Shown: positions 51,344 to 59,786 of the stretch, in pieces
Numbering within the stretch: the first letter of the stretch is position 1
Layout: every line of letters starts with the position of its first letter
From: Bacteroidia bacterium
GTDB lineage: Bacteria; Bacteroidota; Bacteroidia; J057; JADKCL01
DNA length: 64,000 nt
NCBI GenBank assembly: GCA_020635905.1
Contig: JACJYV010000001.1
Coordinates: 496,001-560,000, forward strand
Direction: 5' to 3'
Program-made: the position numbers and the translations under genes
The notes under the pieces: generated by a model
What the model was told of the DNA's origin: nothing
Seen by the model: only the letters and a program-made list of their open reading frames with translations
The model's database searches: none

Positions 51344-52401
51344 ACCTCAGTTCGGGATAACTCCAAGTTCAGAAAAGTGTACAATTATTTGATTTTGTGA
51401 CCTTTAGGTCTGGGAAAGTGCCCAATGATTCCCAAAAGGAACCTCCTAAGTTGTTGATGTCCGTCAATAAACAAAGAAGGTTACCATTTTGGAAGAGCAA
51501 ATTATTAATATTTTCTGTGATATGGACGAGTTCTGGAAAGAATTTGAGCCTATATATCATCAACGGTTTCTCGCCTGCGAGGGCAAACGCCCCAATCGGA
51601 AAACGAGTTTGTCAATGGCTGAAATCATGACCATTTTGGCTTTTTTCCATGTCAAGGGCTTCCGCTGCTTTAAGCATTACTATATCGAATATGTTTCTGA
51701 GCACATGCGAGATCTGTTTCCTGATTTGGTGTCTTATTCGCGCTTCGTCGAACTTACTCCCCGGGCACTATTTCCCTTGATGTATTATCAACTTCTGGTC
51801 CAAAAAGCAGAACAGACGGGGATTGCCTACATTGATAGTACGACCCTGGCAGTCTGCAGGAATCAACGGATTCACAATCACAAGGTATTCAAAAACTTAG
51901 CTGATCGAGGGAAGAGCTCAATGGGGTGGTTTTATGGTTTCAAATTGCACCTGATCGTCAATGACCAGGGCGGTATTCTGGCATGGTGCCTTACTCCAGG
52001 CAATGTTTCGGATAAAGATGTTAAGACAGTGACCAGCCTGGCAAAGGGACTCCAGGGAAAGCTCTTCGCTGATAAAGGATACATATCCAGGAATCTTTTC
52101 GAGCCCTTATTCGAACAAGGGCTGCAACTCATCACCAAAATCCAAAAGAACATGAAAAATAAACTCATGCCCATGGTTGATCAGCTCTTGCTCCGCAAAC
52201 GGGCCATCATAGAAACCATTATCGATCAGTTGAAAAACATCTCGCAAATTCAACATACACGGCACAGAAGCCCATTAAATTTCATGGTCAATATCACCGC
52301 CGGACTGGTGGCCTATGGATTCTACCCAAACAAACCTTCGGTAAGATTCGGACGAAATGAATTTTTACCGCTTGAGTTGTAAATTTATCCCGAACTCAGG
52401 T
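51344..52401 (+). mobile_element. IS982-family insertion sequence, complete
   Basis: The 1058-bp element has ends ACCTCAGTTCGGGATAA (51344-51360) and its inverted partner (52385-52401), with one mismatch in 17 bases. TAAAATA is duplicated at 51337-51343 and 52402-52408. It carries one transposase gene and sits inside a POT-type transporter gene. Intact ends, duplication and transposase suggest it can still move. Confidence 0.93.
51489..52382 (+). CDS. IS982-family transposase
   Basis: The 297-residue DDE transposase starts at a TTG (EEQIINIFCDMDEFW follows) and nearly fills the element. Catalytic positions are visible: Asp in IAYIDSTTLAVCRNQR, Asp in KLFADKGYIS and Glu in RAIIETIIDQLKNI. The family phrases RIHNHKVFKNLADRGKSS, GWFYGFKLHLIVNDQG and TPGNVSDKD fit IS982. 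No frameshift is seen, so it is probably functional. Confidence 0.92.
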   Translation: MEEQIINIFCDMDEFWKEFEPIYHQRFLACEGKRPNRKTSLSMAEIMTILAFFHVKGFRCFKHYYIEYVSEHMRDLFPDLVSYSRFVELTPRALFPLMYYQLLVQKAEQTGIAYIDSTTLAVCRNQRIHNHKVFKNLADRGKSSMGWFYGFKLHLIVNDQGGILAWCLTPGNVSDKDVKTVTSLAKGLQGKLFADKGYISRNLFEPLFEQGLQLITKIQKNMKNKLMPMVDQLLLRKRAIIETIIDQLKNISQIQHTRHRSPLNFMVNITAGLVAYGFYPNKPSVRFGRNEFLPLEL

Positions 52402-52753
52402 TAAAATAACCACCGCGCCCCCCAGGGCTCCGTTGGTCCAGCCAGTGACGCGGTCAGCCAGCCACCCACCTGGAATCGGCAGCAGACATACCAAAAGACC
52501 AATCAGAAGGGATATAGTCGAATAATCATTATCACTTCCCCGGGCATTGGACCAAAAATTGTAAGCCAGGTAATATCGCATACTTTGCCAGGCAAATCTT
52601 TCCAGCAAAATACTGCCCAATAAAAGTATTGACCCTTCTATACTCCTGCGTGAAGGGGCTAACTGCTCAGCGGACCCGGCATAGCCGCCAGAGGCGGCGG
52701 CCGTACCTTCAAAAAAAGGATCGTTATTCATGGCTAAACGGAAAGTGGTTCTT

Positions 52754-53230
52754 TCAGAAGAAATTTGGCCCTGAAGGTGCAGGACCCGGGGCGGAGGCAC
52801 CAGCTTCCGCATCGCCCTGGTATTTTCCAATCAGGTAATCGTCGTACTGGTCAGCGTAATTTCCTACCCGGGTAAGCATGGCGAAAGCTTCATTTTCATC
52901 CATGCCGTCCACCTCGCGGATCACTTTGAGCCAGGTCCAGTCATTGTAAATGCTGAAGGAAACGCCAAATAATTTATCATTCAGTTCCAGTAATTCCTGG
53001 AAAAATGGCAGCCTATTGGCGGGTTCGGGGAGCTTCATGACCGGCGACATCACCTGATAATACGCCCGTTTCTCTCTCTCAATGTACCAAAGGTCGATCC
53101 AGACCTTGGCCGAGCCCTTCACCAGGCTCCATTGGCCGGGTTTCTGACCACGGGTAGAGGCAACGTCAACGCCAAGTTTGGCGATACAGGCTTCCACAAT
53201 GTCGTATTGGGATTGCAAATCATTCTCCAT
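52754..53230 (-). CDS. YbjN-domain protein
   Basis: This 158-residue cytoplasmic protein has the fold of YbjN/type III chaperone-like proteins: GQWSLVKGSAKVWIDLWYIE, AYYQVMSPVMKLPEP, RLPFFQELLELNDKLFGVSF and NAEAFAMLTRVGNYADQYDD-like C-terminal helix (here NEAFAMLTRVGNYADQ). Such proteins help other proteins or affect motility and stress, but no fixed role exists. It ends in a Pro/Gly/Ala-rich tail. It lies between the interrupted transporter (22 bases downstream) and the FadL-type gene (6 bases upstream), so these three were probably one transcript. Confidence 0.8.
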   Translation of the reverse strand: MENDLQSQYDIVEACIAKLGVDVASTRGQKPGQWSLVKGSAKVWIDLWYIEREKRAYYQVMSPVMKLPEPANRLPFFQELLELNDKLFGVSFSIYNDWTWLKVIREVDGMDENEAFAMLTRVGNYADQYDDYLIGKYQGDAEAGASAPGPAPSGPNFF

Positions 53231-53236
53231 AAGAAC

Positions 53237-54511
53237 TTAATTTTGAATTGTTTCAGAATCATTTTTCGATTTGCCCGGAAAAAGCACATTCACCCCGATC
53301 CCCGGGATCAGAGCCCTGGCTTTAAAAGTTCCGGAAAAGTTTGTCTCCAGATTTCCTGCCGTTCGGATCATGCCTTCCACCCACAGAAATGAAGCATCCA
53401 CCGCCACATACTGACCGATTTGCACCGTTCCTCCCACGGAAATTCCAAGTTTATTGGCGTCGGGAGTTTCGGGGGTGATATATCCATCCTGCACGGGAGT
53501 CATGTCGAAATAAGCCCCGCCACGCAGGGATATATGATCAGAAAGGGCGTATTGGGCGCCTGCTCTGAAAATAAAGGCATTTTTGTATTCACGGGCGGAA
53601 GCCTGGTCTTTCAGTTTGTCCGTATTCTGCTGAAAATCAAAGCCCAAAGTATCATAAACACTCCAACCCACGAACTGAACGTCCAAAGCCAGGGACAGCT
53701 TTTCCGTGGCCTGATAACCTATGCCCAGGGTGGTGGATGAAGGCAAACCCAGGGTAGCTGAAAAAGAGGTATTGGGGAAAAATGCGGCCGCACTGTCTGG
53801 CACGGTAAACTGAGCTGTTCCGTCGTTGGCTACAAAGGGCACCACGGAACGGTGGGTCAGTCCCAGACTGATTTTGTCCGTGGGTTTGTAGTAAATACCC
53901 GCATTGAAACCATAGCCCTGACCTGAACCTGAGAGGCTGGCTTCGCCATAACTTCCATCGCTGAATTGAATGGGAATGGCCTTTCGCAGAGCCACGGAGC
54001 CTTTTGCAAAGACAAATCCCACCCCAATTCCAATTTTGTCATTGAAGCGATAAGAAAACGTAGGTTGAAAGAAGATGGCTTTCAGGCTGATTTCACGCAG
54101 CAAAAACTGACCTTTCCAATCATCTGCATACAAAACCCGACTGCCAAAGGGGGTGTAAACTCCCAAACCCAGGGAAAATTTATCGTCTTTGGAGAATTTC
54201 CAGTGGCCGTAGGCGGCAAAAGGGGTGGAAATGCCTGGCTCTGTGGAGGCAGTATACTGCCCGGGATAGGGTTCGCGGTACGCGACCCGACCGAAAATCG
54301 GGCTGCTGCCCACATTCAGGGAAGATTGATCCAGAAAGGACATTCCCGCGGGATTAAAGAAAATAGTGGCAGCATCCAGGGCCAAACCTGCGCCTGTATG
54401 GGCCATTCCCGTCTGCTTCTGGCCTTGCAGATTTACCTGAAAACCACCCGCAAAGAGGCTGTTCCCGGCCAGGAAAACAATAAAGATCAGGATTTGGAAA
54501 AAACGGTCCAT
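53237..54511 (-). CDS. OmpP1/FadL/TodX-type outer-membrane channel
   Basis: This 424-residue protein should let hydrophobic compounds such as fatty acids cross the outer membrane. It has a signal peptide (MDRFFQILIFIVFLAGNSLF) and the family N-terminal hatch GGFQVNLQGQKQTGMAHTGA and ATIFFNPAGMSFLD with the NPAG motif. A 14-strand-like beta barrel follows (LSLALDVQFVGWSVYDTLGF, HISLRGGAYFDMTPVQDGYI). It ends a few residues after a terminal strand (LIPGIGVNVLFPGK). The YbjN-domain gene follows after 6 bases. Confidence 0.88.
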   Translation of the reverse strand: MDRFFQILIFIVFLAGNSLFAGGFQVNLQGQKQTGMAHTGAGLALDAATIFFNPAGMSFLDQSSLNVGSSPIFGRVAYREPYPGQYTASTEPGISTPFAAYGHWKFSKDDKFSLGLGVYTPFGSRVLYADDWKGQFLLREISLKAIFFQPTFSYRFNDKIGIGVGFVFAKGSVALRKAIPIQFSDGSYGEASLSGSGQGYGFNAGIYYKPTDKISLGLTHRSVVPFVANDGTAQFTVPDSAAAFFPNTSFSATLGLPSSTTLGIGYQATEKLSLALDVQFVGWSVYDTLGFDFQQNTDKLKDQASAREYKNAFIFRAGAQYALSDHISLRGGAYFDMTPVQDGYITPETPDANKLGISVGGTVQIGQYVAVDASFLWVEGMIRTAGNLETNFSGTFKARALIPGIGVNVLFPGKSKNDSETIQN

Positions 54512-54586
54512 GAACGAAGGGGCTTAGACAAATTGAACTTATGAAAATTCTTACTTCGCCCCAAAAAAAATACAGGAAACCGGGGA

Positions 54587-55135
54587 TTATACCGCCTGCA
54601 CTTCCCTTACTCCTGGCACCATGCGGGTCAAAAGCCCCTTAATACCCATTTGCAGGGTCATGGTCGAGGAAGGGCATCCCTGGCAGGAACCCTGCATTTT
54701 GAGTTTCACCACCCCGTCCTCAAAGCTGTCAAAAACCACATCTCCCCCGTCCATGGCTACGGCAGGGCGGATATTCTCATCCAGCAACTGCTTGATTCTT
54801 TGTACAGTTTCGCTGTCGTCCCCGGCTTGCACTTCAGTTTCTTCGGGCAATTTGGTCACCACGGCCTGACCACTGGCCAGAAAATCGCGAACCGTTTCCT
54901 TCACTTTGGGAATCACTTCCTCCCAGGCAAAGGCATCTCCCTTCGTAACGGTCACAAAACGCTGCCCGATAAACACGCCTTCCACAAACTTGAACTGGAA
55001 TAATAAACGGGCCAGAGGTGAATCCTCCGCGCCTTCCTGATTGGGAAAATCAAAACTTCCCCTTTCCAGCAATTGTTTTTCCACCACAAACTTGAGGGAG
55101 GAAGGATTGGGCGTAATTTCTGTATAAATCATCAT
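54587..55135 (-). CDS. Nfu-type iron-sulfur cluster scaffold/carrier
   Basis: This 182-residue protein carries Fe-S clusters to client enzymes. The N-terminal Nfu_N domain reads YTEITPNPSSLKFVVEK, then FVEGVFIGQRFVTVTKGD. The C-terminal NifU domain has IRPAVAMDGGDVVFDSFEDG and the cluster-binding pair GSCQGCPSSTMTL (Cys-x-x-Cys). Both domains are of normal length. The start is one of two adjacent ATGs (55135 or 55132). It is monocistronic or at the head of the FadL unit (75 bases between), and divergent from the DUF3276 gene. Confidence 0.92.
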   Translation of the reverse strand: MMIYTEITPNPSSLKFVVEKQLLERGSFDFPNQEGAEDSPLARLLFQFKFVEGVFIGQRFVTVTKGDAFAWEEVIPKVKETVRDFLASGQAVVTKLPEETEVQAGDDSETVQRIKQLLDENIRPAVAMDGGDVVFDSFEDGVVKLKMQGSCQGCPSSTMTLQMGIKGLLTRMVPGVREVQAV

Positions 55136-55229
55136 GGGAGTAATCAATTTTGCACAAAGATAAATCTTTCTTTGGTAACCAAATAATGCGCCTCTTGTTC
55201 ACCCCTTTCTTTATCTTTCTGTTAAAATG

Positions 55230-55259
55230 TTGACATCAAGCAAAGATTTTTTATTTTTG
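55230..55259 (+). promoter_or_regulatory. Consensus Bacteroidota promoter for the DUF3276 gene
   Basis: TTG (55230-55232), 19 bases of spacer and TATTTTTG (55252-55259) match the -33/-7 consensus TTG-N17-23-TAnnTTTG. This is the clearest promoter in the window. It lies 48 bases before the GTG start. Confidence 0.75.
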
Positions 55260-55306
55260 CTTCACACCAAAGGTGTTTTATTCACTTTTATAATGAGGAG
55301 AATTTA

Positions 55307-55675
55307 GTGGGAAATTATAAAAACGATCGCTCAGAGGTCTACACAGCCAGAATTCGTGCAGGAAAGAGGACCTACTTTTTTGATGTAAAATCCACCCGCG
55401 GTAACGATTACTACATTACCATTACTGAAAGTAAGCGGCGATTTGGAGGGGACGGATACGACAAACATAAAATCTTCCTGTACAAAGAAGATTTTAATAA
55501 GTTTCTCGGCACCCTTTCTGATACCGTGGATTATGTCAAGTCAGAATTGCTGCCTGATTACGAATTCAATGAATTTGACCGCGAAAAAGTGGCCATTGAA
55601 ATTTTTGATGAGCACGGAAACACCATCCACTCCACGCGTCCTTTGGAGGACGATAATGATCTCTGGGAAGATTAA
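55307..55675 (+). CDS. PUR-alpha-like nucleic-acid-binding protein (DUF3276)
   Basis: This 122-residue protein is related to the bacterial PUR-domain proteins such as Borrelia BpuR, which bind single-stranded DNA or RNA. Visible features are SEVYTARIRAGKRTYFFDVK, STRGNDYYITITESKRRFG, DKHKIFLYKEDFNKFL and an acidic tail EDDNDLWED. Length is normal for the Bacteroidota family. The start is GTG, with a GAGGAG (55295-55300) 6 bases before it that decides the frame; the nearby ATG is out of frame. It has a strong consensus promoter and is probably highly expressed. Confidence 0.88.
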   Translation: MGNYKNDRSEVYTARIRAGKRTYFFDVKSTRGNDYYITITESKRRFGGDGYDKHKIFLYKEDFNKFLGTLSDTVDYVKSELLPDYEFNEFDREKVAIEIFDEHGNTIHSTRPLEDDNDLWED

Positions 55676-55777
55676 CCCCGTTTTACTTTGTAACTCCCAA
55701 AGGCCAGTTTGTCCCGATTTGAAAGGGCAAAATGGTTATTTAATGTATTCCCCAAACGTTTTCAATTACCAATTCAC

Positions 55778-56875
55778 ATGAGTATCAAATGTGGCATCGT
55801 AGGATTACCCAACGTAGGCAAATCCACCTTGTTTAACTCGCTTTCCAACGCCAAAGCCGAATCGGCCAATTACCCATTTTGCACCATTGAGGCCAATCTG
55901 GGCGTGGTTCCTGTACCCGATCCGCGCATGGAGGAACTGGCCCGCCTGGTCAATCCCAAACGGATTGTGCCTGCCGTGGTCAATATCGTGGATATTGCGG
56001 GACTGGTGAAAGGAGCCAGCAAGGGAGAAGGTCGGGGAAATGCCTTTTTGAATGATATTCGCGAATGCGAGGCCCTGATCCATGTGCTCAGATGTTTTGA
56101 AGACCCCAACGTGGTGCACGTAGAAAATTCCGTGGATCCTGTGCGCGACAAGGAAATCATAGACCTGGAACTGGTGCTGAAAGACCTGGAATGGGTGCAG
56201 CGCCGTCTGGATAAAACCCGCTCCATGACCAAGGGAGGCAATAAAGAAGCCCTGCGGCAGGTGGCGGTGCTTGAAAAAATTGTGGCAGAAATGGAAGAAG
56301 GGGTGTGCTTTCGCGCTCTGGATTTAACGGACGCGGAAAAGGAATTGGTGGCAGATCTGGGATTGCTGACCGGGAAACCTGTGCTTTATGTTTGCAACGT
56401 GGATGAAGCCTCTGTGGTGGACGGAAATGCCCATGTGGAGCGGGTAAAAGCTGCGATCAAGGACGAAAAAGCTGAATTGCTGGTGATTTGTGCGGCTTTT
56501 GAGGCCGAATTGACCGAGATAGAGGAATACGACGACCGCCAGGAATTTCTGGAAGCAGTGGGTTTGAAAGAGCCCTCGCTGAATATTCTGATTCGCACGG
56601 CGTACCGCCTGCTCAATCTGGAAACCTATTTCACTGCAGGTGAAAAAGAGCTCCGCGCCTGGACCATCAGCAAGGGCACCCGCGCGCCTCAGGCTGCCGG
56701 GGTGATCCACACGGATTTCGAGCGCGGATTTATCCGCGCGGAAGTGATCAAATACGCGGATTATCTCAAATACAAAACGGAAGCCGCGGTCAAAGAAGCT
56801 GGCAAAATGGGCGTGGAAGGCAAAGAATACGTCGTCGAAGACGGCGATGTGATGCACTTCAGATTTAATGTCTAA
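55778..56875 (+). CDS. ychF: Ribosome-binding ATPase YchF (OLA1 family)
   Basis: The 365-residue P-loop protein prefers ATP and interacts with the ribosome under stress. The ATG at 55778 starts directly at the G domain: GIVGLPNVGKSTLFN (G1), DIAGLVKGASKGEGRGN (G3) and CNVDEA, where NVDE replaces the NKxD of true GTPases, as expected for YchF. The C-terminal TGS domain shows TYFTAGEKELRAWTISKGT and GVIHTDFERGFIRAEV. All motifs are intact. The next gene is convergent and there is about 100 bases of GTTAGTT-type repeat between them. Confidence 0.95.
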   Translation: MSIKCGIVGLPNVGKSTLFNSLSNAKAESANYPFCTIEANLGVVPVPDPRMEELARLVNPKRIVPAVVNIVDIAGLVKGASKGEGRGNAFLNDIRECEALIHVLRCFEDPNVVHVENSVDPVRDKEIIDLELVLKDLEWVQRRLDKTRSMTKGGNKEALRQVAVLEKIVAEMEEGVCFRALDLTDAEKELVADLGLLTGKPVLYVCNVDEASVVDGNAHVERVKAAIKDEKAELLVICAAFEAELTEIEEYDDRQEFLEAVGLKEPSLNILIRTAYRLLNLETYFTAGEKELRAWTISKGTRAPQAAGVIHTDFERGFIRAEVIKYADYLKYKTEAAVKEAGKMGVEGKEYVVEDGDVMHFRFNV

Positions 56876-56984
56876 CCCGAAGGGTTGTTAGTTTTAGTTG
56901 TTGGTTGTTAGTTGTTGGTTCTGAGTTGCCCAATAGCTTAAAAATCAATGGAAGGCTCGCAGCTCGAAGCCAGCAGCCCGAAGC

Positions 56985-58181
56985 TTACTGAAGCAGCTGC
57001 ATCAGCTGCAAGGCCAGCTCATCAATGGGGTCAGCAGAATTGGAAAGGATTACCAATCCGTAATTTTGCTCCAGATTCATGCCCATGTAGCTGCGAAAAC
57101 CAGGGGTGCTTCCCTCCTGCCAGGTTATCTGGCCCTTAATTTCAGGAAGGCGACTGATTTTCCAGCCATATCCCCCTTCGTCCGTGCCTTTACCCAGACT
57201 GATGCGTGATTGGTGCACTTCCTGAAAAACCCGTACCCAGACCGGGGCTGGGGGTGCCAGATTGGCCTCAAGAAAGGCCAGCATATCATTTCCTGTGCTG
57301 CGAAGGCCAAGGGCCGGCCCCAAAATCCCGGGCTCGCAATGAGGCACAGTTTTCCCTGATTTGGAATGGCCCTGCATCAGGTTGGTTTGCAGGCCTGGGC
57401 CTGCGCTGATGCGGGTCTGGTTCAGACCCAGGGGCTCAGTGACCCGACTGGTAAGTGCACTTTCAAAATCAGATTGATCAATATTTCCCAAAGTAAATCC
57501 CATCAAAGCCACTCCCACTTCAGAAGGCTGATAGACCATGCCAGGAGCATTTTCCAGAAAATAATGGGTCAAGAGGTCTCTCAGATCGTCTTCCGTCAGG
57601 TTTTCGCAACTTTGTTTGGGCTTTTTCAGGTGAGCAGGCAGTCCTGAAGTATGGGAAGCCGTTTGGCAAAAAGTAATTTGCCCGGGAGGCGAGCCATACA
57701 CTGGATAGCAAAAAACAGGATTGGTTGGGTTGTAATCATCTGCCCGTTTGGGCATGTTGGCCCCGTTGTCGTCGATGTTTTCGGGAATTTCTGCTGGTGG
57801 CAGGCAAACCGTTTGTTGGTAACCAGGCACAGGAAAATCCCCGGGCAGGTACTCAATCAAAGCCCGTTCAGGGCTGAAAAGTCCATCATAGGTCATTTTG
57901 GCCATCAGGGTGGTGGTAAAAACCTGGCTCAATCCCCCAAGTTCAAAAACAGATTCTCCATCTGTCATTTCCCCACTCCCGCGTTCAGATTCCCCAAAAG
58001 CAAACACTTTTTCCTCCCCTTTTACCCAGACCGAAATCACCAGACCGGGATGCTTTTTGGATTGGATATAGTCCTCCCCTGCTTTGCGCACCAACTCGGG
58101 CGACCAGTTTTGGCCCATCAACAGGCCATTCACCCAAAGAGCGAAAAAAAATGTGAATGAAATTTTAATAGAATTTGCCAT
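56985..58181 (-). CDS. Beta-lactamase-related exported protein lacking the catalytic pair
   Basis: This 398-residue protein starts at the ATG at 58181 with a signal peptide (ISFTFFFALWVNGLLM). The fold is that of class-C serine hydrolases: HPGLVISVWVKGEEKVFAFG, the helix region around ESVFELGGLSQVFTTTLM, TEPLGLNQTRI, ALGLRSTGNDMLAFLEA and GSTPGFRSYMGMN. In active members the SxxK motif follows FELG; here it reads GLSQ, so both Ser and Lys are absent. The YxN and HxG boxes also look altered (YQPSEVG, QEGSTPG). It is probably a non-catalytic binding protein. It is convergent with ychF. Confidence 0.75.
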   Translation of the reverse strand: MANSIKISFTFFFALWVNGLLMGQNWSPELVRKAGEDYIQSKKHPGLVISVWVKGEEKVFAFGESERGSGEMTDGESVFELGGLSQVFTTTLMAKMTYDGLFSPERALIEYLPGDFPVPGYQQTVCLPPAEIPENIDDNGANMPKRADDYNPTNPVFCYPVYGSPPGQITFCQTASHTSGLPAHLKKPKQSCENLTEDDLRDLLTHYFLENAPGMVYQPSEVGVALMGFTLGNIDQSDFESALTSRVTEPLGLNQTRISAGPGLQTNLMQGHSKSGKTVPHCEPGILGPALGLRSTGNDMLAFLEANLAPPAPVWVRVFQEVHQSRISLGKGTDEGGYGWKISRLPEIKGQITWQEGSTPGFRSYMGMNLEQNYGLVILSNSADPIDELALQLMQLLQ

Positions 58182-58300
58182 GATTCGTTGAATATCCAGA
58201 TTCAAATTAGCCCCTCAGCCCTTCCCGGGGAATGATTTAGGTCATTATTGCCTCATAAGCTTAAATTTCCGCCTGAATCATGATCTAAAAATCTTTTTAC

Positions 58301-58308
58301 TATTTTTG
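58301..58308 (+). promoter_or_regulatory. -7 box (TATTTTTG) for the rhodanese/mltG genes
   Basis: TATTTTTG fits TAnnTTTG and lies 17 bases before the rhodanese start. The region upstream is AT-rich, but no ideal -33 TTG was found. Confidence 0.45.
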
Positions 58309-58325
58309 TTTAATAGAATACCATT

Positions 58326-58646
58326 ATGGCAGACATTACAGTAAAGGAATTAAAAGAGAGAATGGACCAGGGCACGGCCCCCAAAATCATTGATGTGCGC
58401 GAAACCTGGGAATACCAAAAGGACCACATTGAGGCCGAAAATATCCCCATGGGCATTGTGCCCGCGAAATTACCCGATCTGGAGCCTTACAGAAATGAGG
58501 AGCTGGTGGTAACCTGCCGTTCAGGCGGGCGCAGCGGCCAGATCACCTTTTTTCTGACCGGCCAGGGCTTTACGAATGTCCGCAACCTGCAGGGAGGTAT
58601 GTTGGCCTGGAAAGCCCAGATAGACCCTTCTTTCAACGTCGAGTAA
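58326..58646 (+). CDS. Rhodanese-like sulfurtransferase domain protein
   Basis: This 106-residue single-domain protein carries IIDVRETWEYQKDHIEAENI and the active-site loop VVTCRSGGRSGQ with Cys64, followed by LQGGMLAWKAQID. It should transfer sulfur or act in redox reactions in the cytoplasm; the partner is not known. Length is typical of single-domain rhodaneses of the GlpE/PspE type without a signal peptide. mltG starts 5 bases after the stop, so the two are cotranscribed. Confidence 0.9.
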   Translation: MADITVKELKERMDQGTAPKIIDVRETWEYQKDHIEAENIPMGIVPAKLPDLEPYRNEELVVTCRSGGRSGQITFFLTGQGFTNVRNLQGGMLAWKAQIDPSFNVE

Positions 58647-58651
58647 ATTTA

Positions 58652-59713
58652 ATGCGCTCCATTTTGACCCTTTCGCTTCCCGGATTTGTCGGAAAGCTGA
58701 AGCTTATTGCGGCTCTGATTATTATTGGCGGAGGTGTAGGTGCCGCGGGCGGCTGGTATTCGTTTTACGCCCCCAACGTCAACCCCAAAGCCGTACCTTT
58801 TGACCTGATCATTCCCAAAGGAGTTGGGTATGATTATGTGAAGGATGCCCTGAAAAAGCAGCAGATCATCCAGAACGAAGGTACTTTCGACTTTGCTGCC
58901 AACCTGCTCAAATATCCCAACCTGGTCAAACCCGGAAAATACACCATCAAAAAAGGTATGAGCAACCTTACGCTGCTGCGCAAGCTGCGTTCAGGCAACC
59001 AGGATCCTGTGGAACTGAGGTTTGGTGCCCATTATGACATCAGGGTTTTGGGGCGCGAGGTCGCGCAGAAACTCGCTTTCAGCGAGGGCGAAATCAACGA
59101 TTTGCTGGCTGACAATACCTATCTGGGCGAAATTGGGATGAATTCTGCCACGGTGGCGGCGATTTTTATTCCCAACACCTATTATGTCTATTACACGGCC
59201 ACTCCCCGCGAGATTATCAGCCGCATGAAGACGGAATATGATAATTTTTGGGAGGGAAAACGTTCGGAAAAAGCCAAAGCTATGGGTCTCAGCCCGTTGG
59301 AAGTGGTTACGCTGGCCAGCATCGTGCAGGCTGAAACCTACATGAGCGACGAACGTCCCCGCGTGGCAGGGGTGTACATCAACCGTTTGAAGAAGGGAAT
59401 GCCACTGCAGGCCGATCCCACGGTCATTTTTGCCAATCAGGATTTTACCATCAAGCGCGTGCTGACCAAACATCTGGAAAAAGATTCTCCCTATAACACC
59501 TACAAATACAAGGGTTTACCTCCCGGCCCCATCAATAATCCTGAGATATCGGCCCTCGACGCGGTGCTCAATTACGAAAAGCACGATTACATTTATTTCT
59601 GTGCCAAAGCTGATTTTTCGGGCTACCACAATTTCGCCAAAACCCTCACCCAGCACAACGCCAATGCCAAAGCCTACCACGCCGCCATGAATGCGCGGAA
59701 AAAGAAGAAGTGA
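58652..59713 (+). CDS. mltG: Endolytic murein transglycosylase MltG
   Basis: MltG cuts nascent glycan strands and limits their length. The 353-residue protein has one membrane helix (about 17-35), a LysM-like region (about 45-110) with IIPKGVGYDYVKDALKKQQI, and the YceG catalytic domain. The catalytic Glu is Glu228 in LASIVQAETYMSDE, matching Glu218 of E. coli. VAGVYINRLKKGMPLQADP and YNTYKYKGLPPGPINNPEIS are also conserved. It follows the rhodanese gene by 5 bases. Length is close to the family average. Confidence 0.94.
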   Translation: MRSILTLSLPGFVGKLKLIAALIIIGGGVGAAGGWYSFYAPNVNPKAVPFDLIIPKGVGYDYVKDALKKQQIIQNEGTFDFAANLLKYPNLVKPGKYTIKKGMSNLTLLRKLRSGNQDPVELRFGAHYDIRVLGREVAQKLAFSEGEINDLLADNTYLGEIGMNSATVAAIFIPNTYYVYYTATPREIISRMKTEYDNFWEGKRSEKAKAMGLSPLEVVTLASIVQAETYMSDERPRVAGVYINRLKKGMPLQADPTVIFANQDFTIKRVLTKHLEKDSPYNTYKYKGLPPGPINNPEISALDAVLNYEKHDYIYFCAKADFSGYHNFAKTLTQHNANAKAYHAAMNARKKKK

Positions 59714-59786
59714 GTGTAGGTTGTAAGTTGTAAGTTCTGAATGCTGATTGCTGCCCCGAATGCTTTCGGGGGCTGACCCCTCTAAA

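Larger units (their letters stand above)
50116..52731 (-). pseudogene. POT/MFS-type peptide transporter, interrupted by IS982
   Basis: The N-terminal part (52731-52402) and C-terminal part (51343-50116) belong to one membrane transporter. Removing the insertion sequence and one copy of the 7-base TAAAATA duplication restores an unbroken frame of 516 residues. The N-terminal part carries LLERFAWQSMRYYL, like the ERFxYYG signature of POT oligopeptide transporters, and GLLVCLLPIPGGWLADR. The C-terminal part has about ten helices, including GLGVVLLGTGLRRPASLIMI and GTLGEIVIGPMVIAGISREI. The break falls in helix 3 at VVIL/AGLL, so the transporter is certainly inactive unless the element leaves. 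Insertion looks recent because both halves lack other lesions. Confidence 0.88.
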
